Part shown: positions 14,134 to 22,439 of the stretch, one piece after another
Numbering within the stretch: position 1 is the stretch's first letter
Layout of the letters: each line of letters opens with the position of its first letter
Source of the DNA: Deltaproteobacteria bacterium
GTDB lineage: Bacteria > Myxococcota_A > Polyangia > Polyangiales > Houyiibacteriaceae
Assembly: GCA_013151775.1 (NCBI GenBank)
Contig: JAADHO010000021.1
Location: forward strand, 1-33,679
DNA length: 33,679 nucleotides
Direction of reading: 5' to 3'
Notes under the pieces: generated by a model
The model's input: only the letters and a program-made list of their open reading frames with translations
What the model was told of the DNA's origin: nothing
Database searches by the model: none
Position numbers and translations under genes: made by a program

Positions 14134-14950
14134 AGGTCGCGAGCGAAAATTCGACCGAAAGGTCGTGGTGCTCAGCGGGGCCGCCGGTGGTATCGGCTCT
14201 GCGCTCGCCTTCCGCTTCGGTGCGGCGGGGGCGCGCTTGGTCTTGCTCGACCTGAACGAGGAGGCTCTGGCGAAGCTCGCGGAGCGCCTGCGTGTACGCG
14301 GCGTGGAGTGCGTGACGTCCGTCTGCGACGTGCGCTCGGAGGACGCCTGCGAGGCGGCCTTCCGGGTGGCCGAGGATCGCTTCGGCGGCGTGGACGTGGT
14401 GATCGCCAACGCCGGCATCAGCCACCGCAGCCTCTTCGAAGACACGTCCCCCGAGGTGCTGCGCCGGGTGATGGACGTGAACTTCTTCGGCGCCGTGAAC
14501 CTGGTGCGTGCGTGCCTCGCGTCCGTGCGCGCGCGTCGCGGGCAGCTGGTCGCGATCTCGAGCGTCGCCGGTTTCGCGCCCTTGGTGGGCCGCACGGGCT
14601 ACGCCGCCTCCAAGCACGCGCTCCACGGCTTCTTCGGCTCACTGCGCGCTGAGCTCGCCGGGTCGGGCGTGGACGTGATGTTGGTCTGCCCCGCCTTCAC
14701 GGACACGCCGCTAGCGCAGAACGCGCTCGGCGGCGATGGACGCGCCGTGGGTGACGCGGGCCGCGAGATGGCCGGCGGCGCCATGACCCCCGAGCACGTC
14801 GCAAAGAGCGTGCTACGCGCGGCCCAAAGCCGTCGTCGCCTGGTGCCCATCGCGCCCATCGCCCACGCGTCGTTGTGGCTCGCGCGCCTCGCGCCGCGGC
14901 TCTACGAACGCGCCATGTTGGCGAAGCAGGGCGGCGAGTTTCGGGGTTGA
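14126..14950 (+). CDS. Classical short-chain dehydrogenase/reductase
   Basis: This 274-residue classical SDR contains the cofactor motif SGAAGGIG (residues 17-24, with Ser in place of the usual Thr), NAG (N95), SSVAG (S145/S146) and the catalytic YAASK (Y159, K163). The helix-rich C-terminus (APIAHASLWLARLAPRLYERAM) could contact membrane, as in lipid- or sterol-active SDRs, but this is only a suggestion. It overlaps the upstream SDR gene by eight bases and is the last gene of the TetR-controlled operon. The substrate is unknown. Confidence 0.88.
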   Translation: MARGRERKFDRKVVVLSGAAGGIGSALAFRFGAAGARLVLLDLNEEALAKLAERLRVRGVECVTSVCDVRSEDACEAAFRVAEDRFGGVDVVIANAGISHRSLFEDTSPEVLRRVMDVNFFGAVNLVRACLASVRARRGQLVAISSVAGFAPLVGRTGYAASKHALHGFFGSLRAELAGSGVDVMLVCPAFTDTPLAQNALGGDGRAVGDAGREMAGGAMTPEHVAKSVLRAAQSRRRLVPIAPIAHASLWLARLAPRLYERAMLAKQGGEFRG

Positions 14951-15065
14951 CGTGGGTGAGCAAGAAGGACGGCCGGGGCCGCAACGCCGAGGCACCGTTG
15001 ACGCACAGACGAACGGCACGGGCGATGCAACGTGTGTAGGGCGGGCACTCGTCCGAGTCGCCGAT

Positions 15066-15704
15066 TCACAGCGGACCCAGGATCTCATCACACAGCGGGT
15101 TCAGGCTGTGCCGGGGGTCATCGATCACGCCGCCGCCTTCATCGCGCGCGGTGCATGAGCCCATCAATCGCCCAGACACCACCACCGGCACATCCTCCCC
15201 CGGCAGGATCTCACCTCCGTCGCCGACACGCGATTCGGGTACGCCGCCCAGGCGCATGGAGACCACCCCGTCTGGGCTGACGCGATAGTCGAAGGTGCGG
15301 ATGAACAAGGCGCCGCCCAGCCCTCCAGACTCGGAGTCGGTGATCACCATCGAGCCCCGGTTCTCGAAGATCCACCGACTGCCCGCGGCCGGCGAGAATG
15401 AAGCTGTGATCGTACCATCCGATTCGTGCGCGATCTGGTCAACGGGATACTTGTATTCACCAGAGATCTGAACACGGTTCCCTGCGGCCTGGAGCAGCAA
15501 GCGCGGCGGCAGGTCAACATCCACGCTGAGAACCAATGCGCCGTACATCTCCGGCAAACCGGGCACATCCACGCTTACCGGTTGCAACGCAGGATCCACG
15601 GGCGCCCGACCGCCTCGTCCTGGAGGCGAATTCGAGCATGCCAACGCGAAAACACAAAGATAAAGAGTGACTATACGTTTATCTGAATGCATAAGAATCG
15701 ACAC
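15066..15704 (-). CDS. Putative lipoprotein of unknown function
   Basis: I do not recognise the family of this 212-residue protein. It begins with a signal peptide ending in FALAC, a good lipobox, followed by a short Ser/Pro/Gly linker. The rest appears beta-rich (VSVDVPGLPEMYGALVLSVDVDLP, NRVQISGEYKYPVDQI, GSRWIFENRGSMVITDS, RTFDYRVSPDGVVSMRLG). A pair of Cys (GSCTARDE, LNPLCDE) near the end may form a disulfide. The GTG at 15704 is chosen because GGTGGAG lies six bases before it; ATG 15692 is an alternative. The start region is AT-richer than its surroundings. It is divergent from the Uma2 gene. Confidence 0.7.
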   Translation of the reverse strand: MSILMHSDKRIVTLYLCVFALACSNSPPGRGGRAPVDPALQPVSVDVPGLPEMYGALVLSVDVDLPPRLLLQAAGNRVQISGEYKYPVDQIAHESDGTITASFSPAAGSRWIFENRGSMVITDSESGGLGGALFIRTFDYRVSPDGVVSMRLGGVPESRVGDGGEILPGEDVPVVVSGRLMGSCTARDEGGGVIDDPRHSLNPLCDEILGPL

Positions 15705-15710
15705 GACATT

Positions 15711-15718
15711 CTCCACCT
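15711..15718 (-). promoter_or_regulatory. Shine-Dalgarno site deciding a GTG start
   Basis: On the reverse strand this reads AGGTGGAG. It ends six bases before GTG 15704, supporting that codon over the in-frame GTG 15716 (which overlaps the site) and ATG 15692. Confidence 0.65.
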
Positions 15719-15836
15719 TCTACGGAACTCGCATATAACATACATCTAGGTCTCGTGCCCCTCGGCGGCATCGGGCGCGCGCACGTCGCGAGCGGCTGCG
15801 TTCGACCAGGCGAGCGCGTGCTATGCTGGTGGGGTC

Positions 15837-16397
15837 ATGCCGAACGCCGCCGAGAAGCTCGCAACGTACGAGGACGTGCTCGCGGCGCCCGAGCACCTCG
15901 TGGCACAGCTGATCGACGGGCAGCTCATCACGCAGCCTCGCCCGGCCTCGCGACACGCGAGAGCGGGGTCACGGCTCGGGGCGCTGCTCGACGGACCCTT
16001 CGACCGAGGCAGCGGAGGCCCGGGAGGATGGGTGATCCTGTTCGAGCCCGAGCTGCATCTCGGGCCTCATGTGCTCGTCCCGGATCTCGCCGGCTGGCGG
16101 CGCGAGCGCATGCCGGAGCTGCCGGACGCGCCGTTCTTCGAGCTCGCCCCGGACTTCTGCTGCGAGGTCCTCTCTCCCTCCACGGCGCGAACCGACCGCA
16201 TCCGCAAGGTGCCCCTCTACGCCGAGTATGGCGTCGGCCACGTCTGGCTCGTGGACCCGCAGGCGCAGTCTCTCGAGGTCTTCGCCCTCGACGGTGAGAG
16301 CTATCGCCTGGTCGGCACCTACGCCGAAGAGGAGGTCGTAGAGGCTATGCCCTTCGGCGCGGTCCCGCTCGAGCTCGGGCTGCTCTGGCAGCGTTGA
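15837..16397 (+). CDS. Uma2 family protein (PD-(D/E)XK nuclease fold)
   Basis: This 186-residue protein belongs to the Uma2/DUF820 family of restriction-endonuclease-like fold proteins, which are widespread and mostly uncharacterised. The family core is clear: ELHLGPHVLVPDLAGWRRERMP with the metal-binding Asp (D83), then PDFCCEVLSPSTARTDRIRKVPLYAEYGVGHVWLVDP in adjoining parts, giving E110 and K124 as the remaining active-site residues. All three are present, so it may be an active nuclease. GGTGGGG lies before ATG 15837, and TATGCT at 15822 resembles a -10 element close to the start. There is no partner gene, so the biological role is open. Confidence 0.88.
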   Translation: MPNAAEKLATYEDVLAAPEHLVAQLIDGQLITQPRPASRHARAGSRLGALLDGPFDRGSGGPGGWVILFEPELHLGPHVLVPDLAGWRRERMPELPDAPFFELAPDFCCEVLSPSTARTDRIRKVPLYAEYGVGHVWLVDPQAQSLEVFALDGESYRLVGTYAEEEVVEAMPFGAVPLELGLLWQR

Positions 16398-16457
16398 GCC
16401 CGTGAGGCGGAAGCGGACCTGCGCCGCCTTCGGCCCCTCAGGTCGCTGCCGCTCTAT

Positions 16458-17681
16458 TCAGAAGAATCGTCCAACGACGCCCAGCGTCACCCCTCCCAGG
16501 CGCCCACTTCTGTCCACGAGGGGCGACCATGTGGGAGCCCACGCAACGGCCGTCTGCTGGCGTGCGTGCGCCTCAGCCCGTGCGGAGTCTATTTCATAGC
16601 CAACCACGGCCATAGGTGCGCCCAAGCCAGCGTTGATCGCGAAGGCGACATCGAAATCCAGCTGGGTGGCGATTCGCCCGTCTTCATCCGAGTTCGGCAA
16701 GGCGGTGTATCCGAGAAACGCGCCCGAAATGCCCAGCAGGTAGGTTCGCCAGCCTCCGCCCATGCCATGCGTCATGCTCCCTCCCCAGGTCACGCCGATC
16801 CCCGCACCGACGCCCTGGGCGACGCTCGAACCGAGGGAGTAGGCCAGCGCACAACCCAATGAACCATCGAGATTGGCGCCCACGCGCCACTCACCACAAG
16901 CCAGGGACTTGATCACCCAGGTGCCAGCGACGAAGGCGTTGCCCACGAGCCAGCCCAGGGCCACGGAGAGGAAGACGCGTCCTGGCCGGTGGCTGCGGGA
17001 CGCTCGCGCTCGCACCAGACCCTCGGGGGGCGCGTCGCGCTCGCTCGAGATGCCGTCGCCTGCGGACGTGGGAGAGGGCAACGCGTCCAGCCGCGCCACG
17101 AGCTCGGGGTGCGCGGCCATGGCCTCGCGCAGCCCGACGAACCAGCCTTCGACCGCCTGATCGAGCAGGGCGAACCCGAGGTCCGTGCTATTGTTCTCGC
17201 TCTCCATGTCGCGGCCTTCGATCTCCGCTCGGTAGACCTCCTGGCCGGACCCATCGAGGAGCGCGATGCTGCCGCGAAGCCACGCCTGCGCGCTCGAGCC
17301 GGCGAGCATCCCCGCAGTACGCACCTCGAAGACCGGGAGCTGCACGTCGAGGGTGGAAGCCCCGACGCCAGGGACGAAACCCACGCTGCGCGCGGCGGCA
17401 ACCACATGCTGCGCCACGGCTCCGGCGAGATCGGGTGCGATGAGCTCATGTTGGGGGACGTGAGCGAGGCCCTCCAAACGCCAACCAACGTGGCCCGCAG
17501 CGCTCGCGTGAACACGCACCACGACCCCTTGTCCGTGGGCCACCCCCTGAGGAAGCCCACCATAGCGCGGTGCTGGCGTGCGCACGGGCCCAGGCGCGCA
17601 GCCTTGGATTATCAGCCCCAAGGCGACCCATACCGCGCAACCACGCACACTCGCGAAATTCGCTCTGACTCTCTCCCTCAT
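16458..17681 (-). CDS. Large lipoprotein with C-terminal hydrophobic, Gly-rich region
   Basis: This 407-residue protein has no family I recognise. It starts with a lipoprotein signal ending LIIQGC. Residues about 35-170 form an alpha/beta region (VVVRVHASAAGHVGWRLEG, LDVQLPVFEVR, AWLRGSIALLDGSGQEVYRAEIEG), which recalls small outer-membrane lipoproteins of transport systems. A charged linker rich in Ser, Asp and Arg follows. The last 150 residues contain hydrophobic Gly-rich stretches (FLSVALGWLVGNAFVAGTWVI, LAYSLGSSVAQGVGAGIGVTWGG, TYLLGISGAFLGYTALP) and end in ...GVVGRFF, a terminal Phe like that of outer-membrane beta-barrel proteins. GGGAGGTG lies just before ATG 17681. An upstream in-frame extension was rejected because the ribosome site and signal peptide both fix 17681. 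Confidence 0.7.
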   Translation of the reverse strand: MRERVRANFASVRGCAVWVALGLIIQGCAPGPVRTPAPRYGGLPQGVAHGQGVVVRVHASAAGHVGWRLEGLAHVPQHELIAPDLAGAVAQHVVAAARSVGFVPGVGASTLDVQLPVFEVRTAGMLAGSSAQAWLRGSIALLDGSGQEVYRAEIEGRDMESENNSTDLGFALLDQAVEGWFVGLREAMAAHPELVARLDALPSPTSAGDGISSERDAPPEGLVRARASRSHRPGRVFLSVALGWLVGNAFVAGTWVIKSLACGEWRVGANLDGSLGCALAYSLGSSVAQGVGAGIGVTWGGSMTHGMGGGWRTYLLGISGAFLGYTALPNSDEDGRIATQLDFDVAFAINAGLGAPMAVVGYEIDSARAEAHARQQTAVAWAPTWSPLVDRSGRLGGVTLGVVGRFF

Positions 17682-17699
17682 ATTCACCTCCCATACACA

Positions 17700-17717
17700 C
17701 CGAATACACTCATTCGG
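17700..17717. promoter_or_regulatory. Small inverted repeat upstream of a lipoprotein gene
   Basis: CCGAAT (17700-17705) and ATTCGG (17712-17717) are perfect 6-bp arms around a 6-base loop. On the transcript of the reverse-strand lipoprotein it would lie about eight bases before the ribosome-binding site, so it could be an operator or a translation-affecting hairpin. It is short enough to be chance. Confidence 0.3.
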
Positions 17718-17806
17718 AACGCACCGGCATCCTACGGCCCCGCTGCGGGCCTGTCGAGGTTCACGGACGACGTCGCAGAGCGTGCCATGCGTTCCCACGA
17801 CGAGAG

Positions 17807-17820
17807 CCTCGTTCACGAGG
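17807..17820. promoter_or_regulatory. Palindrome upstream of the PcRGLX-like lyase gene
   Basis: CCTCGT-TC-ACGAGG has perfect 6-bp arms. It ends five bases before TACACT (17826-17831), a possible -10 element, and 38 bases before the GTG start. The position suits a repressor or activator site, but no regulator gene is adjacent. Confidence 0.35.
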
Positions 17821-17858
17821 GATGATACACTGGGCCGCCCTTCGACTCTGGAGACCTC

Positions 17859-20660
17859 GTGACCCGATCCCAGAACCGCCACATCCTGCATGCACCGGTC
17901 GGGCCCTCGCTCGGCTCGTTGCTCCTCTGCCTGCTGATGGCCTGCTCGAAGGACGCGCCCGCGGCCATGGATGGCGGCCGCGACACGGGCGCGGAGATCG
18001 ACGGGGGTCTTCGCGATGGCTCGCTTCCGCCGGATGGTCTCGGCGAGGTGGTCACGTTCACGGACGGGCTGACGCCGATCCCGATCGTCGTCCGGGATCC
18101 CGTCAACGCCACGCGCCGCTCGTCGCCCGTGTCGGGCTCCATTCCCTTCGCCCGTGGCGCCCTCGAGGTCGCCGACGTCAGCCGTCTGGTGCTCGCGACC
18201 GAAGGTGAGGCGCTGCGAGTCGAGACGTTCCAGACCCCGAAGGTGCTCGGGACCTGGGGCGACGGAAGCGTCAAGTGGCTGCTGCTCGACTTCCAGGTGT
18301 CTCTGCCGCCGGGTGGATCGGCGAACTTCGAGCTCGGTTTCGCGGACGCCCAGGACAGCGAGGACGCCCGCATCGTCATCACGGAAGAGAGCGACCGCTT
18401 CGTCGTGGACACGGGCACGCTGCGGGTCGAGCTGAACAAGAACACCTTCACGCTCTTCGACCGGGTGTCGGTGGACGCGAACGGCGACGGCGCATACAGC
18501 GACGACGAGCTCGCCGTGGACGGACCGGGGGAGATGTTCATCGATCTCGACGACGCGCCGCCGGGCGCCGCCGACTCGGGCGCCAACGACTACCCGAACA
18601 CTTGGTCGCTCGGCATGGAGGGCGGGAACTGGCTGCGCGACTCCGCGTCGACGACCAGCACGCGATACCTCGCCTCGCGGGGCGACTACGCCCTGACGCT
18701 CTACCGCGACGGCAAGAGCCACGTGATCTTCAAGATGGAGGGCTGGCACCGCGTCGAGGGCGGCGAACGCCAGTTCGCCAAGTACACGCTCTATCTTCAC
18801 CTCTACGTCGGCCAGGCCTTCGTGCGGCTCACGCACACCTGGATCATGACCGGGGACCCGGACAAGAACTTCATCCGCCGGATGGGCATCGACCTGCCGC
18901 TCGCCGCCGCCTCCCGGGGCGAGCGCCTGAGCTACGGCTTCGGCGGCGCCTTCCAGACCGACGGAGAGCCCGTCGTCTTCGACCCCAGCGCGCCCGCCTA
19001 CATTCCTCGCGTGCCCGGCCCGAGCGAGCTGCTCGAGGGTGAGATCAGCGCCAGCGGGCAGGTGTCGCTCTTCTCCATCGGGCCGGACAAATACTACCAC
19101 GACGTGCCTCTGGGTGACGCGCCGCCCGTGGCGTACACGCTGGTCGAGAACGAGGCCACGATGGCCATGGGCCTCGAGCCGTCGGGCTGGGGTGGTGTGC
19201 GGGGAAGTGGCGTGAGCGTGAGCGGAGGTATCCGCGACTTCTGGCGCGAGCATCCGAAGGAGGTGGCGTTCGAAGCGGGCCGCCTCGCCCTCTATCTCTG
19301 GCCAGACCACGGCGGAAAGACCCTAGACCTGCGACGCCGCTACCCCGAGGTGCGAGGCACGGTCTCCGAAGGCTGGGGCCGCGCGGCGCGACGCGAATTC
19401 GTGGCGCCGGGTTCGGCGGTGGGCGTGGCGAAGACGACGGACCTCTTCCTCTCCTTCGAGCCCGCTTCGAGCGAGTGGGCCACGGTCGATGACGCCTTTC
19501 GATCCTTCCAGGATCCGCTGCTGCCCTTCGTCTCGGGCGCCTACAACGTCTCGACGGGCGTCTTCGGACCGCTGACTGCGTACGACCCGGATGGCTACGA
19601 GAAGGTCGAACGCTACATGGATCTGATGGCCGCGCGCATCGTGCGTTCGCGCCAGGAGTATCGCTGGGTCGGCATGATGGACTTCGGCGCGACCTTGACC
19701 GAATTCGGCAAGCAGAGCTGGGAGCTGGACATCCCAGACAATCCACAGGTCTTCTCGAACTGGGGCTACGCCGGCTGGCTGCAAGAGAACTACCGCTTCG
19801 GCCAATTCGCCTTCATCCAATACTTCCGAAGTGGTCGCTACGACTACATGCGCTCGGCGAGCGAGTGGCTTCGACACACGCGCGACGTGGACTGCGTGTA
19901 CTGGGACACGCCGGACGACGGCACGCGCCCCGGCGACAACCAAGGCAGCTCGCGCCTCGGAGGAGGGCACCGACACGACCAACAACATTGGGGCGCCTAC
20001 ATGGCGGGCTACGGGATCCCGACGATCGCGGTCGTTCACCACTACTTCATGACGGGCGAGCCTCGAGACCTCGACGCCATGCGCGACAACGTGAAGTGGA
20101 TCCTCGACGCGGGAAGCTGGATCGAGAACTACAGTGCCTACTCGGTCCTCTACATGGCCGAAGCCCTGGGCGACGAAGACGCCATGAGCCGGGCCCTGGC
20201 GCGTCCCGTCACGCCGCGCTCGGCCTTCGGTCGCGCCACCTACGACAGCGGCATGGGCCTGATGTTGCACGACATCCAGACCCACGGAGATCCGCGCGTG
20301 CGCGAGCTGCTCAGGACCTGGGCCGACCTCGACGAGATCAGCGCCGCCTACCTGCGCGCCTACCTAGAGTCGGTGGAGGCGTCGGGCAGCTACACCGCAC
20401 GAATCCAGAGCGACTTCGACACGATCTTCCCTGCGAGCTCCGTCCGCGCGTCCCGCTACACCGGCGCCGCGCGACCTCCGGTAGATTTCCGCGACGCTCT
20501 GAGCGCCGAGGTCTTCCCCGAGTCCCCCTGGCGCTGGCCCATGCGAACGCTAGAGGCTGTTCAGTTCGATGGACCTGGCGGTATGGGCAATGATCCGGGC
20601 CGCCACGCGAACCAGATGGCGCTGCTCTGGTTCATGCCCCACGTCGGCAGAGACCTCTGA
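17859..20660 (+). CDS. PcRGLX/YetA-like (exo-rhamnogalacturonan-lyase-like) lipoprotein
   Basis: This 933-residue exported protein has a lipoprotein signal ending LLMAC and an Asp/Gly-rich linker. Its next region matches the RIFT-barrel N-domain of PcRGLX/YetA proteins: PVSGSIPFARGAL, RVETFQTPKVLGTWGDGSVKWLLLDFQVSLPPGG (in adjoining parts). A central beta-sandwich contains an EF-hand-like loop, DANGDGAYSDDE. The C-terminal half is an (alpha/alpha) toroid with HDQQHWGAYMAGYGIPTIAVVHHYFMTGEPRDLDAM. Characterised relatives cleave rhamnogalacturonan (PL26), but the substrate here need not be the same. The GTG at 17859 has GGAG seven to ten bases upstream. A beta-helix lipoprotein gene follows after 48 bp, which suggests the pair acts on the same surface or environmental polysaccharide. 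Confidence 0.75.
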   Translation: MTRSQNRHILHAPVGPSLGSLLLCLLMACSKDAPAAMDGGRDTGAEIDGGLRDGSLPPDGLGEVVTFTDGLTPIPIVVRDPVNATRRSSPVSGSIPFARGALEVADVSRLVLATEGEALRVETFQTPKVLGTWGDGSVKWLLLDFQVSLPPGGSANFELGFADAQDSEDARIVITEESDRFVVDTGTLRVELNKNTFTLFDRVSVDANGDGAYSDDELAVDGPGEMFIDLDDAPPGAADSGANDYPNTWSLGMEGGNWLRDSASTTSTRYLASRGDYALTLYRDGKSHVIFKMEGWHRVEGGERQFAKYTLYLHLYVGQAFVRLTHTWIMTGDPDKNFIRRMGIDLPLAAASRGERLSYGFGGAFQTDGEPVVFDPSAPAYIPRVPGPSELLEGEISASGQVSLFSIGPDKYYHDVPLGDAPPVAYTLVENEATMAMGLEPSGWGGVRGSGVSVSGGIRDFWREHPKEVAFEAGRLALYLWPDHGGKTLDLRRRYPEVRGTVSEGWGRAARREFVAPGSAVGVAKTTDLFLSFEPASSEWATVDDAFRSFQDPLLPFVSGAYNVSTGVFGPLTAYDPDGYEKVERYMDLMAARIVRSRQEYRWVGMMDFGATLTEFGKQSWELDIPDNPQVFSNWGYAGWLQENYRFGQFAFIQYFRSGRYDYMRSASEWLRHTRDVDCVYWDTPDDGTRPGDNQGSSRLGGGHRHDQQHWGAYMAGYGIPTIAVVHHYFMTGEPRDLDAMRDNVKWILDAGSWIENYSAYSVLYMAEALGDEDAMSRALARPVTPRSAFGRATYDSGMGLMLHDIQTHGDPRVRELLRTWADLDEISAAYLRAYLESVEASGSYTARIQSDFDTIFPASSVRASRYTGAARPPVDFRDALSAEVFPESPWRWPMRTLEAVQFDGPGGMGNDPGRHANQMALLWFMPHVGRDL

Positions 20661-20673
20661 CGGAGCTGGGCTC

Positions 20674-20700
20674 TTGTCGATCGCGACCTCTCCCTATACT
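20674..20700 (+). promoter_or_regulatory. Promoter-like pair before beta-helix lipoprotein gene
   Basis: TTGTCG (20674-20679) and TATACT (20695-20700) are 15 bases apart, slightly short for a housekeeping promoter. Transcription would begin very close to GTG 20709, giving an almost leaderless message. The gene may instead be read through from the lyase gene 48 bp upstream. Confidence 0.4.
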
Positions 20701-20708
20701 TTGAGCTC

Positions 20709-22298
20709 GTGAAACACCATTTGTGCCGCCTCGTCTTCCTCATCCTCATCACGGGCCTCATGGGCTGTGGCGGATCCTCGAGTCCTCCAGACGGATCGGC
20801 TGCCGACTCCGGTAGCCCCGACTCTGGCAACCTCGACTCCGGCGGTCCCACGGACGGCGGCGTCGGAGTGGTCCTCACGGAGACTCAGTTTCCCATCGAC
20901 CCGAACGCAATCATCGTCGACAAGGACCACCCGAACGCCGGGAACGACCTGTCGACACCGGGACGCGGCGGCAGCGACGCACCCTTCGCGTCGATTCAGC
21001 ACGCCCTGAGCGAGCTCGCCCGGCGCGGGCGCACCCTCTACGTGAAACCCGCGGCCACGCCCTATTTCGAACCTTACCGCATGAGCGGACTCGACGCCGG
21101 AGGCATCACGATCAAGCTCGAGGGAACCGAAGAGTCGCCTTTCGTGATCTCCGGATACCCGGGCCTATCCATGCCCGTCATCGACCAGCAGCGTGGAGCG
21201 TCCACCTACCTCGTTGGATACGACTACCAAGCCACCGAGGACAGCGATCCTGCGACCAAGGGCCTAAACGGATTCCTCATCGAATCTGGCAGCAAGCACG
21301 TTACGATTCGTGGCTTTGAGATACGCAACACATCTGGAATCGGCATCATCACTAAAGATGGCACGACTTTGGCGATCACCATCGAGTACAACCATATCCA
21401 CAACTGCTACGGTGTGGACAACATTGCAGCGGTCCGGCTCGACTGGGCGGACGGCGCAATCGTCCGCGAAAACATCCTTCATGATACCTACTCGTCGCGC
21501 CTCGACAGCAACCCGTTGACGGACGAACCCTACGGATTGGCCTCGGGAATCCATGGGTACCGACCTACACGCTCACAGATCTACAACAACGAGATCTACA
21601 ACGTAAAGAAGGGAGTCTTCGAGAAGCAAAGCCATCCAGACCTTACGCCGGGACACACGATCTACTGGAACCGGATCCACGATGTAGCAGGTCCAGCATT
21701 CGAACTCGGGCTGATAGGCTCGAGCGCCGCACCGAATCGAGATGACAAATTCTACGAGAACATCATCGAGCGCAGCGGCAGCATCATCGCGGTCATCACT
21801 GGAGAGTCCAACGCGCAGCCTGACGGACTACTGGTGCGCAACAACACAGCGGTGGATGTGACATCCTTCTTCGCGATGACGCCGGTGACCAACGTGGAGA
21901 TCTACAACAACATCGTCGTGGGATCAGTGTCGGGCGTCATGGTCGGCGTCGACGAACGGGCACCGTGGACTTCTGGGATCACATACATCGACAACAACTG
22001 CTACTATACTGGTGGAGTCACGAAATTCATTACCGGTTGGTACGGCAGCGAGATGCGCGAATACGACTCCCTCGGATCCTGGCAGACAGCGTTCAGCTCG
22101 GGTCTCTCCGCCTCTACACTCAGCGCCGATCCAGACCTCAACAGCATCGATGAAGACCCGGCATTCGTGGGCGCCGGCGACTATCACCTGCAGGCCGGCT
22201 CACCCGCAGCGGGCGCGGGCCGCGACGGTGTGGATATGGGCGCCTACCGAACGGGGACAGAACGCATCGGCCCCTCGTGGCGACTGCCGAGCAGCTGA
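20709..22298 (+). CDS. Right-handed beta-helix lipoprotein
   Basis: This 529-residue exported protein has a signal peptide ending ITGLMGC and a linker of DSG repeats. A parallel beta-helix follows, starting at APFASIQHALSELARRGRTLYV. Rungs include VTIRGFEIRNTSGIGI, ITIEYNHIHNC, SQIYNNEIYNV, LLVRNNTAVDV and VEIYNNIVVGS. It ends with the common cap DPAFVGAGDYHLQAGSPAAGAGRDGVDMGAYR. The fold is shared by pectate-lyase-like enzymes and surface adhesins. No catalytic residues could be assigned. The GTG start is used. The middle of the gene is strikingly AT-rich for this window (a sampled line, 21301-21360, is about 43% GC), suggesting the helix region was acquired. It follows the PcRGLX-like gene and may be co-expressed. 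Confidence 0.8.
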   Translation: MKHHLCRLVFLILITGLMGCGGSSSPPDGSAADSGSPDSGNLDSGGPTDGGVGVVLTETQFPIDPNAIIVDKDHPNAGNDLSTPGRGGSDAPFASIQHALSELARRGRTLYVKPAATPYFEPYRMSGLDAGGITIKLEGTEESPFVISGYPGLSMPVIDQQRGASTYLVGYDYQATEDSDPATKGLNGFLIESGSKHVTIRGFEIRNTSGIGIITKDGTTLAITIEYNHIHNCYGVDNIAAVRLDWADGAIVRENILHDTYSSRLDSNPLTDEPYGLASGIHGYRPTRSQIYNNEIYNVKKGVFEKQSHPDLTPGHTIYWNRIHDVAGPAFELGLIGSSAAPNRDDKFYENIIERSGSIIAVITGESNAQPDGLLVRNNTAVDVTSFFAMTPVTNVEIYNNIVVGSVSGVMVGVDERAPWTSGITYIDNNCYYTGGVTKFITGWYGSEMREYDSLGSWQTAFSSGLSASTLSADPDLNSIDEDPAFVGAGDYHLQAGSPAAGAGRDGVDMGAYRTGTERIGPSWRLPSS

Positions 22299-22439
22299 GA
22301 CGCCAGAATTCCAGGCTACCGGCGAGGTCCGATGTCGCCGAAGGTTCCCGCGCGGCCGCGTCGTTGACACGAACACTTGCTCCTCCGTTCATCCAGGTCG
22401 CGTGACGGATCCGTCGGACAGCGGGCCAGGCGGTCGCGG

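Noticed and set aside
16458-19310. 950-residue reverse frame covering the lipoprotein and much of the lyase gene
   Set aside because: Only the part from ATG 17681 has a ribosome-binding site, signal peptide and protein-like sequence; the rest is antisense to the PcRGLX-like gene.
22364-22369. TTGACA as a promoter -35 element
   Set aside because: No -10 element at suitable spacing, and downstream on that strand lies only the antisense of metK.
22404-22415. Perfect 12-bp palindrome GACGGATCCGTC between convergent genes
   Set aside because: It has no loop and no T-run, so it is not a terminator, and there is no promoter to regulate there.
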